Origin: Petrolisthes cinctipes
Taxonomy: Eukaryota > Arthropoda > Malacostraca > Decapoda > Porcellanidae
NCBI GenBank assembly: GCA_033782935.1
Contig: JAWQEG010001425.1
Location: 110,001-174,000 of the forward strand
DNA: 64,000 nt
Direction of reading: 5' to 3'
The notes under the pieces were generated by a model, which saw only the letters and a list, made by a program, of their open reading frames with translations, made no database searches and was not told the DNA's origin. Both the position numbers and the translations under genes were made by a program. Below, in pieces: positions 54,190 to 63,759 of the stretch. Position 1 is the stretch's first letter, and the number at the start of each line of letters is the position of its first letter.

Positions 54190-54471
54190 TACTTAGTGGC
54201 CCATTTCATACCCGGCAAATTGTTACGGAAACTTGGACCGTAACGCCTCATTTTTCTAAGTACCGTATGAGTTCACTAACATTCTCAAATGCATTATGTG
54301 GAGTGGGAATCCCCTTTCTGACAATGTGAGCATTCTGTTACACAACAGTAACTCTTTATCATAAGTCAATGAGGTTCCACATCCTACTGGTTTGCTAGGT
54401 TTTGGTTTCATGTAATTATGCACTGTGCTCTTTTTTAATTTATATTTTTCTGCTGCTTTGCACACACTCAT

Positions 54472-55090
54472 GTTGTTGTTGTTGAAGTTCCTCAAGGTGT
54501 CTGGCCGAGCAGCCCCCCCGAGCTCCTGAGGAAGGTCATTGCCTGAACTGGGCTTTCCCACAGTGCCCTCAGAGAGTGTGTGTTGTGTTGTTGGTGAGTG
54601 TGGTTGTGTGTATTGCAGTCTTCCATAATGTGTTTAATAGAATGAGGTGTTGTGTTGTTGTGTGTGTTGCAGTCTTCCATAATGTGTTTAATAGAATGAG
54701 GTGTTGTGTTGTGTTGTTGGTGAGTGTGGTTGTGTGTATTAAAGTCTTCAATAATGTGTTTAATAGAATGAGGTGTTGTGTTGTGTGTGTTGCAGTCTTC
54801 ACTAATGTGTTTAATAGAATGAGGTGTTGTGTTCTGTTGTTGGTGAGTGTGGTTGTGTGTGTTGCAGTCTTCAATAATGTGTTTAATAGAATGAGGTGTT
54901 GTGTTGCATCCTGGACAGACATCCACAATGGCTCCATCCAGCTTCTTGTGATATGTCAGAAGGGCCGGGTGGTGGCCACACCACAGCCTGGCCAAGTGGA
55001 CTCTGTCCTCACGGGGAAGGGAGAATTCAGATGGGTGGATGTCAGGAGGTCGTGCATGCAGCTGTGTGTTGTTTTTGAGTATGTAAACAC
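54472..55090 (-). mobile_element. LINE-D 3' end, right arm
   Basis: Mirror of 7225-7843, including five minisatellite units and the (GTT)n form of the tail at 54472-54484. The junctions to pogo-like transposase and to the CAGGGG transposon are identical to the left arm. Confidence 0.82.
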
Positions 55091-56588
55091 ATCTAACATG
55101 AAATGTGAATGTTAAAAGCTATATTTGAAAGACAAAATATATAATGAAAATAAATAATGTAATTTCCTAAAAAACATAAGCAGAAGTTAACAATAATTTA
55201 GATTGAAACCTACACACAAACCACACAACTAAAAACATACTTGCACACTAATAACTCTGTCACAAAATATAACACAACTTAAACCACACTAATCATTAAA
55301 CAAAAAATCACACACACACAACAAAACACACTTGAAAACAAATCACCTTTTCTCGATAGGCTTTTTAATGTTCACCAAACTTTCTGATATTGTGGCTATA
55401 TTTTCTGCAAGATCCATCAAAATATCCCTTATAGTCTTATGGACAACTAGTATATCTGGAGCTAGCGTAGCTTCCAGATGAGCTGTCACACCTCCAGCTG
55501 ACCTAGAGGAAGGGCGACTTGAGGCTACAAAGCTGTGGTACGAATGCTCCTCACTTGGTGGTAGGTTCTACCAGCTTCGGCAAGCTGTCGCCAGTCAAAA
55601 CCTCACAGTCTTCCACTGTAACTGGCCCGAAGTCCTGCCAACTTGGCCCAGGTCTAGGTGAAAGGGCCCTTGATGGCAGTCCTGGGTCATCCACATCACC
55701 TTATTATGAAATTATGAAAATTAGCAACTTTCATATAATTTTAGAGATATATTAAGGATTATCGTTATGAATTAAAATTGTAAAGTCACTCTTAAAGAAA
55801 GCAGTATATAATTAGTCATACATATAAGTACAGCAGCAGTACTGCAATTTTTACTTGGTTAAAGTACTCATATGATACATATGGAATCCAACAAAGCATC
55901 ACAAATTTAGTTTTGATTAACATGGCTCCAATTTTTACTACTACATGAACTGCTTACAGGAGTTATTTATATGATAGACAAAATGTATAAATCACTATGT
56001 ACTTGACTCCTGTATATTGGGTCATCACTGTACATGTACCGTATTTACTGAAGGTATGGATATATGAGAACATCTTGTATATTTGTTCCTAGGACTAAGG
56101 CCTTATGATTTGCACTGTTTAACTTTGAATGGAATTGAGAGGTAATGCTGCTCAAAATGTATGTTTTATATATATAAACTCTCAATGTAATTACTTCACA
56201 TAGTGCCAATGAGGGAAGATTTCCATATTACTAGCCTAGATGAACAGCAGGATATTCTTTACTGTTATATACTGTACATACTGCCTGGGTCTTGGAGTCC
56301 ACAGAAATACCCGACACTTGCACTTCTTTAATGACTTGAGCCATAGCCTCTTCTATGTGGGTGAATGTCTTTGTGTCACTAGTGTCACCACCTGAAATAT
56401 AACGAAAAATGGTACATAATTCAATAACAAAGCAGAACCAAGCAGAATAAATTACAATACCTGGTTATCATATTAAAATGGTACTGTATCTAAATCAGGC
56501 AATGGACACTCCCCCCCCCCACCCTTCAACCCATGTGTGCCCATGCCAACAGCCGAATCCACAATATAAATAATGCTTATATATTTTA

Positions 56589-56934
56589 TGTAAATATTGA
56601 ATGAATTACCGTTATTGGGTACGGTTTTTCTACCTTCATTACCTACTTATTTAGACCATTCTAAGACTATTTTCTTCTATGGCATTTCCTCCGCAAATGC
56701 CCCATTTCCAAGATATTCAAATGGGGCATTTTGAAATTAGCTTGACATTACCTAACCTAACCTAGACCGCATCAGACTACCGGGACCTAACCTGGGCAGA
56801 CTACCGGGACCTAACCTGGCCAAACTACTGGGAAATAACAGTGGTAAAGTACAGGAAATGACAGGGTCAAAATACTGGGACCTAGCCGGATCTGGCAACA
56901 CTGCTACAAAACGGTAATTCTTTCAATAAATACC
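56589..56934 (-). mobile_element. MITE-1, right arm (ATATTTTA duplication)
   Basis: Counterpart of 5379-5724. Flanked by ATATTTTA at 56581-56588 and 56935-56942. One terminal base differs (TGTAAATATT for GGTAAATATT). Confidence 0.9.
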
Positions 56935-57141
56935 ATATTTTATTTCCTTGATCTGTCTTTCAATAAAACTGTTTGAAGTCTTAGTTATTATATTGCACTT
57001 GCCAGATTTCACTACATATGGTATATTTCTGCCTGTTACTTGGTAATGGCAATCAACTGTACAGATTTTGAGATTAATATAGAAACTACTGTAGGTAGGT
57101 GTAAAGGAAATATAACAGTGACAGTAGAAGTTAAAAGAATA

Positions 57142-57489
57142 GGTAAATATTGAATGAATTACCTTTATTGCGTACGTTTTTTCTACATTCATTACCCACT
57201 TATTTAGACCATTCTAAGACTATTTTCCTCAATGGCATTTCCTCCGCAAATGCCCCATTTCCAAGATAGGGCATATTCAAATGGGGCATTTTGAAATTAG
57301 CCTGACCTAACCTAACCTAGACCGCATCAGACTACCGGGACCTAACCTGGGCAAACTACCGTGACCTAACCTGGGCAAACTACCGGGAAATAATCGTGAT
57401 AAAGTACAATAAATGACGGGGGTAAAATACTGGCACCCAGCCGGATCTGGCAACACTGCTGCAAAACGGTAATTCTTTCAATAAATACC
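57142..57489 (-). mobile_element. MITE-1, right arm (AAAGAATA duplication)
   Basis: Flanked by AAAGAATA at 57134-57141 and 57490-57497. Shared with copy B (21816-22178), absent from the left arm. Confidence 0.93.
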
Positions 57490-58143
57490 AAAGAATATAA
57501 TGACCTCCCAGTCAATGTCTTTGATTTATTTTCATGACAACCAGCTACCAGTAAACTATTTGTATCATGCTGTTCTTGATTTACAGTACATAACCTAACC
57601 TATCTTAAACTAAACTAGCCAAACCTAACCTAACCAAAAATCTATATACAATATACCAGTGATTGGCGTGATATTAAAAATATGCCCTGCGGGTGGGGGG
57701 GGGCAGCTGCCTTATCTCCACTGTTGTGTTAATTGTTTATCAACACAGTATAATAATTCACTTACCTGTCTTAGGCTGTTAATTCCTGTCTGATGTAACT
57801 TGGTGACTGTGTCATCTCTATCAGCTGGTGGTGAGACAATGTTTATTTGTTGACATTGTAATACTACGTTATGATTGGCTTACAGTACCAAGGACATATT
57901 GTTTCCTTCATTGTGATTGGCTGAGAGCCAGTCAGCTGGGTGGCGGGATGAACAAAACACACGGAACGAAACGGGCAGCGACGCTCGCTACGAGGCTATC
58001 ATCGTGAGCTACGATGGAGGTTATGAAGCTTTGGAGATACCAACTTATGATCCTCGTAAGCCACGATCAAATATGGCGGCTACGAGAGAGTAAAGGTGAT
58101 CGTAGCGACACCAACTTACGATGCTTTGAAGATCCCACCCCTG

Positions 58144-58515
58144 TACAGTCCAGTGATAATAGAGAGTGTGAAAGAATTTCTGGAAAGGGTATGGTTGAAG
58201 AGAAAATGAGTATATAGGGACGAGCAGGTTGTATAGGATATACAAAATGAAAGTATGATGTGTATACATGTATTCTTTGGTGCTGTTATTTGTTTTCTCT
58301 CTGCAGAGTCTGCAGAGGAAGACAGTGAGAGAGCGCCGTTGCAAAGGCTACACCCGAACACGGGTGACTCTCAGTCATCATCATGGTGGTGGTGATCTGG
58401 CAACACTTGTACACAGACAACAACACCCACGTGACCCACCACCATCAGCTCCAATTATTAGACAGCTGAACTCAACACTATTATAATCATCATCAGACAA
58501 CAACATTATTATAAA
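58144..58515 (+). other. Exon-like unit, right-arm copy
   Basis: The acceptor TGTTTTCTCTCTGCAG ends at 58306, followed by AG-TCT-GCA: SAEEDSERAPLQRLHPNTGD to a TGA at 58393-58395. Outer edge TTATAAATCATGGTACTAAA as in copy B. No upstream exon recognised. Confidence 0.3.
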
Positions 58516-58519
58516 TCAT

Positions 58520-60075
58520 GGTACTAAATTAAGGTAAATATTGAATGAATTACCGTTATTGCGTACGGTTTTTCTACCTTCATTACCCACTTATTTAGAC
58601 CATTCTAAGGTATTAGTACAGAAGTGGACCTTACTGTATAATAGATATTTTACTGTCATTACCCACTATTTTGGACCATTCTAAGACACTTTTCTTCTAT
58701 GGTTTTTCTTCCTCAAATGCCCCGTTTTCGAGATATGCCCCATTCCCAATACCCATAGAAACATGGGTAAATATTGAATGAATTACCGTTATTGGGTACG
58801 GTTTTTCTACCTTCATTACCCACTTATTTAGACCATTCTAAGACTATTTTCTTCTATGGCATTTTCTCCGCAAATGCCCCATTTCCAAGATAGGGCATAT
58901 TCAAATGGGGCATTTTGAAATTAGCCTGACCTTACCTGACCTGACCTAACCTAACCTAGACCGCATCAGACTACCGGGACCTAACCTGGGCAGACTACCG
59001 GGACCTAACCTGGCCAAACTACCGGGAAATAACCGTGGTAAAGTACAGAAAATGACCGGGGCAAAATACTGGGACCTAGCCGGATCTGGCAACACTGCTA
59101 CAAAACGGTAATTCTTTCAATAAATACCGAAACATGGGGGGCCCGATGGAAATCGTGGGTTGACGGGTGGGGGAAACACACATTTTACTATTGTTCTGCC
59201 TTTATAATACACTTCCTACCTTAATTTACGTCGTATACTATATATTATTCACCAATTTATTTCATTTCATTACAATCTGCAGCAGTGTTGCCAGATCCGG
59301 CTGGGTCCTAGTATTTTACCCCTGTCATTTATTGTACTTTATCACGATTATTTCCCGGTAGTTTGCCCAGGTTAGGTCCCGGTAGTTTGCCCAGGTTAGG
59401 TCCCGGTAGACTGATGCGGTCTAGGTTAGGTTAGGTCAGGTCAGGTAAGGTCGGGCTAATTTCAAAATGCCCCATTTGAATATGCCCTATCTTGAAAACG
59501 GGGCATTTGAGGAAGAAAAACCATAGAAGAAAAGTGTCTTAGAATGGTCCAAAATAGTGGGTAATGACAGTAAAATATCTATTATACAGTAAGGTCCACT
59601 TCTGTACCTTTACCCATTCTAAGACTATTTTCTTCTATGGCATTTCCTCCGCAAATGCCCCATTTCCAAGATAGGGGATATTCAAATGGGGCATTTTGAA
59701 ATTAGCCTGACCTTACCTGACCTGCCCTAACCTAACCTAGACCGCATCAGACTACCGGGACCTAACCTGGGCAAACTATGTGACCTAACCTGGGCAAACT
59801 ACCGGGAAATAATCGTGATAAAGTACAATAAATGGCAGGGGTAAAATACTGGGACCCAGCCGGATCTGGCAACACTGCTACAAAACGGTAATTCTTTCAA
59901 TAAATACCTAAATATTGAATGAATTACCGTTATTGCGTACGTTTTTTCTACCTTCATTACCCACTTATTTAGACCATTCTAAGACTATTTTCATCTATGG
60001 CATTTCCTCCGCAAATGCCCCATATCCAAGATATGTTCAAAAGGGGCATTTTGAAATTGAGGAAAAAATAAGAAA
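58520..60075. mobile_element. Cluster of rearranged MITE-1 and MITE-2 copies
   Basis: At least four partial or complete copies lie in alternating orientation: a MITE-1 end (58532-58608), MITE-2 (58610-58740), full MITE-1 (about 58770-59128), MITE-1 inverted (59281-59470) fused to MITE-2 (59480-59610), MITE-1 (59612-59908) and a last end (59909-60060). Fusion points fall in the shared ATGCCCCATTT and ATTCTAAGACTATTTTCTTC words, as expected from recombination between related repeats. Confidence 0.75.
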
Positions 60076-60275
60076 AAATATATTAAACCGATAATATGGT
60101 ATTTCTGAAGAACAGGTCCTTCTAATTTGGTGCAGCATTTTTTAGTTTTTCATACATATAATTGGATGTTTTCTTCATTCTTTTCCATAATATTATGAGC
60201 AAATATATGTTAACCTTTTCCTTGTATGAGTATTCTCTTAATGTCCATAAGATTACTATAGTCACCATCTTACAG

Positions 60276-60420
60276 GCCTCCTACACTCCAGATGATGACG
60301 AACATTACCGAGGTGACTTTGGTGCTGGCTATGAAGTGGGTTCCTTCCCTAAAGACCACATCACACAATTATCTCCACCGGATCAGAAACCAAAAATTCT
60401 CCTTATGGGACTACGTAGGT
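60276..60420 (+). CDS. RagC-D: RagC/D GTPase, N-terminal exon (partial)
   Basis: The acceptor CCATCTTACAG ends at 60275 and the donor GTAATA starts at 60421. The exon encodes ASYTPDDDEHYRGDFGAGYE, VGSFPKDHITQ and then KPKILLMGLR, ending two bases into the next codon (AG). RagC/D proteins have an acidic N-terminus with an SFPKDFG-like motif and then (K)P(R/K)ILLMGLRRSGKSS. They pair with RagA/B on lysosomes to recruit mTORC1 in response to amino acids. The exon lacks a start codon, so a 5' exon must lie upstream if the gene is real; none was recognised. Intron phase matches the second exon exactly. Confidence 0.85.
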
Positions 60421-60579
60421 AATAATTATGATATGTCATATGTATATCATTACTCTATGGTAATGCTGTATAAATTATAGTCAAGGTCCTGAATATTATG
60501 TATAAATTACAGTACAGTATTATAAATATTGTATGTACCGTACTATATAGTGTATAATTATAAAGTGGCTGCTCAATAT

Positions 60580-62138
60580 ATTCTGTATATGGATGGTTGT
60601 ATGAGAGAGATGAAGGACAAAGTGAATGGTCTGGGGGTGAAGTTGAGGCTGAATGAAGCAAATTGGTCCTTGGTGGCAAGTTTATTTGCGAATGACACTG
60701 TGTTGATGGCTGAGAGTGAAAGGGAGGTACAGAGAGTGGTGGACGAATTTCAGTCTGTGTGTAAACGAAAGAAACTGAAGGTGAATGTTGGTAAAAGTAA
60801 AGTGATGGTATTTGAGAGAGCAGAAACTGAAGTGATTGACTTTGCTACTCCTTACAGAGTGGGAGTACCAACTGGGACCAAGTGTGAGTTAACTCTGAGG
60901 GGTGAGAGGATGGAGGAAGTGAAGGAGTTTAAGTACCTGGGTACAGTTATGTGTAAACATGGAAGTATGGAAGTAGAAATTAGGGAGAGGGCAATGAGGG
61001 GTAGACAGGTCATAGGATCACTGGTCAGGATTATGAAGGGTAGAAGTGTGAGTATGGAAGTGAAAAGGGGACTACGAAATAGTATAATCCTGCCAACACT
61101 GACATATGCGTCGGAGACATGGACATGGAGTAGGGCTCATCAGTCTAAAATAGGTGCTGTGGAAATGAGTTACTTGAGAGGAGCATGTGGGTTGTCTAGG
61201 TGGGATGGAGAAAGTAATAAGAGTGTGTATGAGAGATGTGGTATGAGTGAGAAGGCAATTGGTATTGAGTGTGGAGTGGTTGAGAGAGTGAAGCGTAATA
61301 CACTGAGGTGGTTTGGACATGTAGAGAGAATGCAAGGTGAGGAGTTTGTAAAGAAGGTGTATGGAAGTAAAGTTGTTGTTGTTGATGTTCTCCCGGGGCA
61401 GAATGGCCTCCTGCCCCACAGACCCCTGGTACACTCTGGTCGCAGTGAAAAAACAAATTAAAATAAAGGAGGGGCTGGCCCTATATGCCTGGGCTACCGA
61501 AGCACATCCCAAGGAAATGGGACCAGAGCTTACTGGACCAGGGAGTCTGGGGGCCTCCGACCGCCAGGGAGATTGGGGGGAAGGCTTTGATCCCACAGCC
61601 AGTGCTGTGGGCCCAAGTCCACGTTACCACAAGAGCTACAAGTGGGGCCGTACCTTCCATGAGACCAGCCCTGAAGGGACCATAAGGGGGAGGGAGTTTA
61701 CACTGCTGCATGCAAAGGGAAATGCACCCCCGTGTGCTGGCGGTCCACACAGCAGTGGAAAAAAAAAAAAAAAAAAAAAAAGGCCTCCGGTTGCAGTACA
61801 CCTCACGTGGATTTTTAATCCATGTGGGCAGATCTCGTCATATCCACTAGAAAGTAACCAGATCCTACAACAATCTTTATTCTAGCCCTGTGGGGGATAA
61901 CTAATATTCACAGAGAATAAAGTCAGCCCCACTGGGCCCTGGAAGTAAAGTTGTGGGACCTGGTGTGAGAGGCAGACCACCGGTTAGATGGCAGAACAGA
62001 GTGGAAGAGTATGTAAGGGAGAGAAACGTGAGGGGTAGAGGAGGATATGACCAAGTAAGAAGGGAGTGTTGGAACAGGGAAAACTGGAGACACTTCTGCC
62101 GTGGCCTTCCCCTTGGGAGGAGTTCCCGGAGGGAATGA
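60580..62138 (+). pseudogene. LINE-B RT fragment with altered active site
   Basis: The translated segments (LKVNVGKSKVMVFE, FKYLGTVM, ASETWTWSRAHQSKIG, LRWFGHVERM) parallel 28684-29748. The active-site box reads LFANDTVLM where the other copy has LFVDDTVLM, so the first catalytic Asp of the pair is Asn. 5'-truncated, split by a 563-base insertion and frameshifted at the C-terminus. Confidence 0.88.
61377..61939 (-). mobile_element. SINE-like retroposon inside LINE-B
   Basis: TGGAAGTAAAGTTGT is duplicated at 61362-61376 and 61940-61954. The insert matches 25663-26230 end to end, with the (CAA)n tail (as TTGTTGTTG) at its left edge. Differences include the A-run length and an extra CCTCCGG-like insertion after it. 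Confidence 0.93.
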
Positions 62139-62265
62139 GGCATCAGAGCTATAGATAGATATATAGTTTATTTAGCAGTAGTTCTTTGTTTGCTTCAATA
62201 GCATGAGTTAGTTTTTTGGGAGTGTTGAACTTTGTAATTTTTTTATAAATATTTGTCAAGTTCTA

Positions 62266-62345
62266 TTAACCCTTAAAAGCCGATGGACGTATTAATACGT
62301 CACCAAAAATTTTGACCTTGAAGCCGATGGACGTATATATATGAC
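62266..62345 (+). mobile_element. Possible piggyBac-type terminus
   Basis: TTAA (62266-62269) is followed by CCCTTAAAAGCCGATGGACG then TATTAATACGTCACC. AAGCCGATGGACGTATATAT repeats at 62320. A TTAA-CCC start with palindromic ACGTAT...ATACGT near the end recalls terminal regions of non-autonomous piggyBac elements. I found no matching second terminus. Confidence 0.35.
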
Positions 62346-63259
62346 GGGCTATAAAAGACTGCATGGGCTGTATCTAGCCACTTTATTGGTACCACTGATC
62401 TTATCTGAGCTGAAGCTACGAGTCTTTGTGTATACTGCTGTCACGTGACCCTCAGGGGTGTGGTGGGGAGACCAGAATAGCCTCATGTCTCTCAGCATAG
62501 CAGCTCACCCAAACCCCCCTCTACTCCCTCTCCTGGGCTACACATCCTTAGATATAGATTTTTCCAGCCTTGTTTACACAAGCTACTCCTGTATATAAAC
62601 TTGACAGCTCGCCACAAAACTACATGAGCATGTGTTATGTATTTTTACCCTCAGATACTGTATTTTTGTTGTTTTCATGTCCATTCAGGTGAATATGATA
62701 TATATTTTATTCACTTTTACTCAGAAATACGTAAATAATGCAATTATATATATTTTTATGCCTTGTAAAAAATTATTTAGTCATATTTCATCGTTTTTAA
62801 GGAAGAATAGGCTGTCTTGCAAGCCTTGCTATGCAAGTATGCGTACTTTAAATCAATGCTATATGCAAACCAGTGGACATAAGAGACTCTAGATTTCAGA
62901 TTCTGGTGTGTAAAATAAAGCTCTACAAATCCATAAGAACAAAATTTACCTCTGTGATACTTTAAAAATGACCCTGGTTTTTCTAAACAAGGAGGGAAAC
63001 ACACCTAGACAAAGACAAAACTCATTAATTCATTAATAACTTGTAATGAACCTCTGGTGTGTGTGTAACAATTATAATGTAACTCTTCCATAAACTCCTT
63101 CATGAACCAATGTATGAAACAAATTAATTTATACTTTGTAGGTTTGAGGTAAACATAATAAGAACAATGAAAATGAAATGTCATTTACTCTCCTTATTGT
63201 TGATCAGGACATGTGAATGAAACTATTATGTCTTATTGAGATTTCTGTCTTTATTACAG

Positions 63260-63489
63260 GAGTGGCAAGTCTTCAATACAAAAAGTTGTTTTCCACAAAA
63301 TGACCAAAAAAAAACCTTTCTTTGGAGTCAACAAACAAGATAGAGTCTGAAAACATCTCCAACTCTTCCTTTGTACAGTTCAAGATTTTGGACTTCCCAG
63401 ATCAGATTGACTGCTTTGAAAAACCATCCTTTGACTCAGAGAAAATATTTGGTGGACATGGAGCTCTGGTGTTTGTTATTGATGCTCAA
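63260..63489 (+). pseudogene. RagC-D: RagC/D GTPase, G-domain exon with frameshift
   Basis: After TTATTACAG the exon starts G-AGT-GGC, completing the P-loop GLRRSGKSS, and reads [14 protein letters not shown] nine-A run (63306-63314) shifts the frame; with eight A the reading would continue into [20 protein letters not shown] (from 63322). The exon ends at VFVIDAQ before donor GTGAGT (63490). The family's WDFPGQ (G3, DxxG) is LDFPDQ here: the invariant Gly is Asp and the Trp is Leu, and the following residues CFEKPSFD also depart from the usual FFDPTFD. Either this is a decaying paralogue or the sequence has errors; retained introns exclude a processed copy. Confidence 0.82.
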
Positions 63490-63494
63490 GTGAG

Positions 63495-63526
63495 TTGTTG
63501 TTGTTGAAGCTGTCTGGCCGAGTTGT
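63495..63526 (-). mobile_element. LINE-D tail fragment
   Basis: TTGTTGTTGTTGAAG followed by CTGTCTGGCCGAG matches the extreme 3' end of LINE-D in inverted orientation. It starts six bases after the exon's donor site. Confidence 0.6.
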
Positions 63527-63703
63527 AATTATGGTTGGTAATTTACTCACTTTGTCAATGGCTCAATGAACATTATTCATTTTTTATATGTAGTTTTTTA
63601 TTTCTATATTGAAGAAGGTGAGTCCACTAAAAATCCTTGCAAATGAAATAGAATGAAAGGTTCAGAAGGTCCATTTTCATTTGAAATGCCTAGACACTCA
63701 CAG

Positions 63704-63752
63704 GTCAGGTGTGGCCGAGTGGTTAGTGTTCTGGACTCATAACCACACTCGA
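63704..63752 (+). other. tRNA-like A-box fragment
   Basis: GTCAGGTGTGGCCGAGTGGT then TAGTGTTCTGGACTCATAAC resembles the 5' half of a leucine/serine-type tRNA, including an A-box TGGCCGAGTGG. No B-box or 3' half follows. It is probably a tRNA-derived SINE head or a promoter-like piece fused to the LINE that follows. Confidence 0.45.
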
Positions 63753-63759
63753 CTCCATC

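Larger units (their letters stand above)
53390..54471 (-). pseudogene. Pogo-like transposase remnant, right arm
   Basis: Mirror of 7844-9060: Psq helix-turn-helix (MSVCKAAEKYKLKKSTVHNY), MITE-3 at 53977-54189, DDE motifs and a minisatellite. Additional damage relative to the left arm includes TTTCCTTTAACCTGG-type changes that break the KRKVIVRQDTK segment (53790-53815). Confidence 0.72.
55091..58143 (-). mobile_element. CAGGGG-type DNA transposon, right-arm copy
   Basis: It extends from the LINE-D junction to the terminus CCCACCCCTG at 58143. From LINE-D to about 56.6 kb it shares left-arm variants (GATCTTGCAG, GTCGGGTATTTC, no GGCCTAAGC insertion). Beyond that it shares copy B variants, including the extra MITE-1. 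Confidence 0.78.
38248..58500 (-). repeat. Right arm of giant imperfect palindrome
   Basis: This is the inverted counterpart of 4162-20320. It differs by an inserted piggyBac element (41719-45107), an additional MITE-1 (57142-57489), six instead of two MITE-4 units, three instead of five transposase minisatellite units, extra (CA)n/LINE-E blocks and point changes. Its outermost ~3 kb resembles copy B more than the left arm. Confidence 0.93.
60575..62165 (+). mobile_element. LINE-B copy in RagC/D intron
   Basis: Starts near YMDGCMREMKDKVNGLGVKL and runs to the GATAGATATATAG tail, with the SINE-like element between GSKVV and GPGVRGRPPVRW. Sense orientation relative to the host gene. Confidence 0.9.
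60421..63259 (+). other. RagC/D intron, largely transposon-filled
   Basis: The GT at 60421 and AG at 63258-63259 (TTATTACAG) delimit 2.8 kb. It contains LINE-B (60575-62165) with the SINE-like element inside, a piggyBac-like terminus at 62270 and about 900 bases of unique AT-rich sequence (62350-63250) with no other feature seen. Confidence 0.8.

Noticed and set aside
63704..63752. Functional tRNA gene
   Set aside because: Only an A-box-like 5' half is present; no anticodon arm pairing, B-box or acceptor 3' strand follows.
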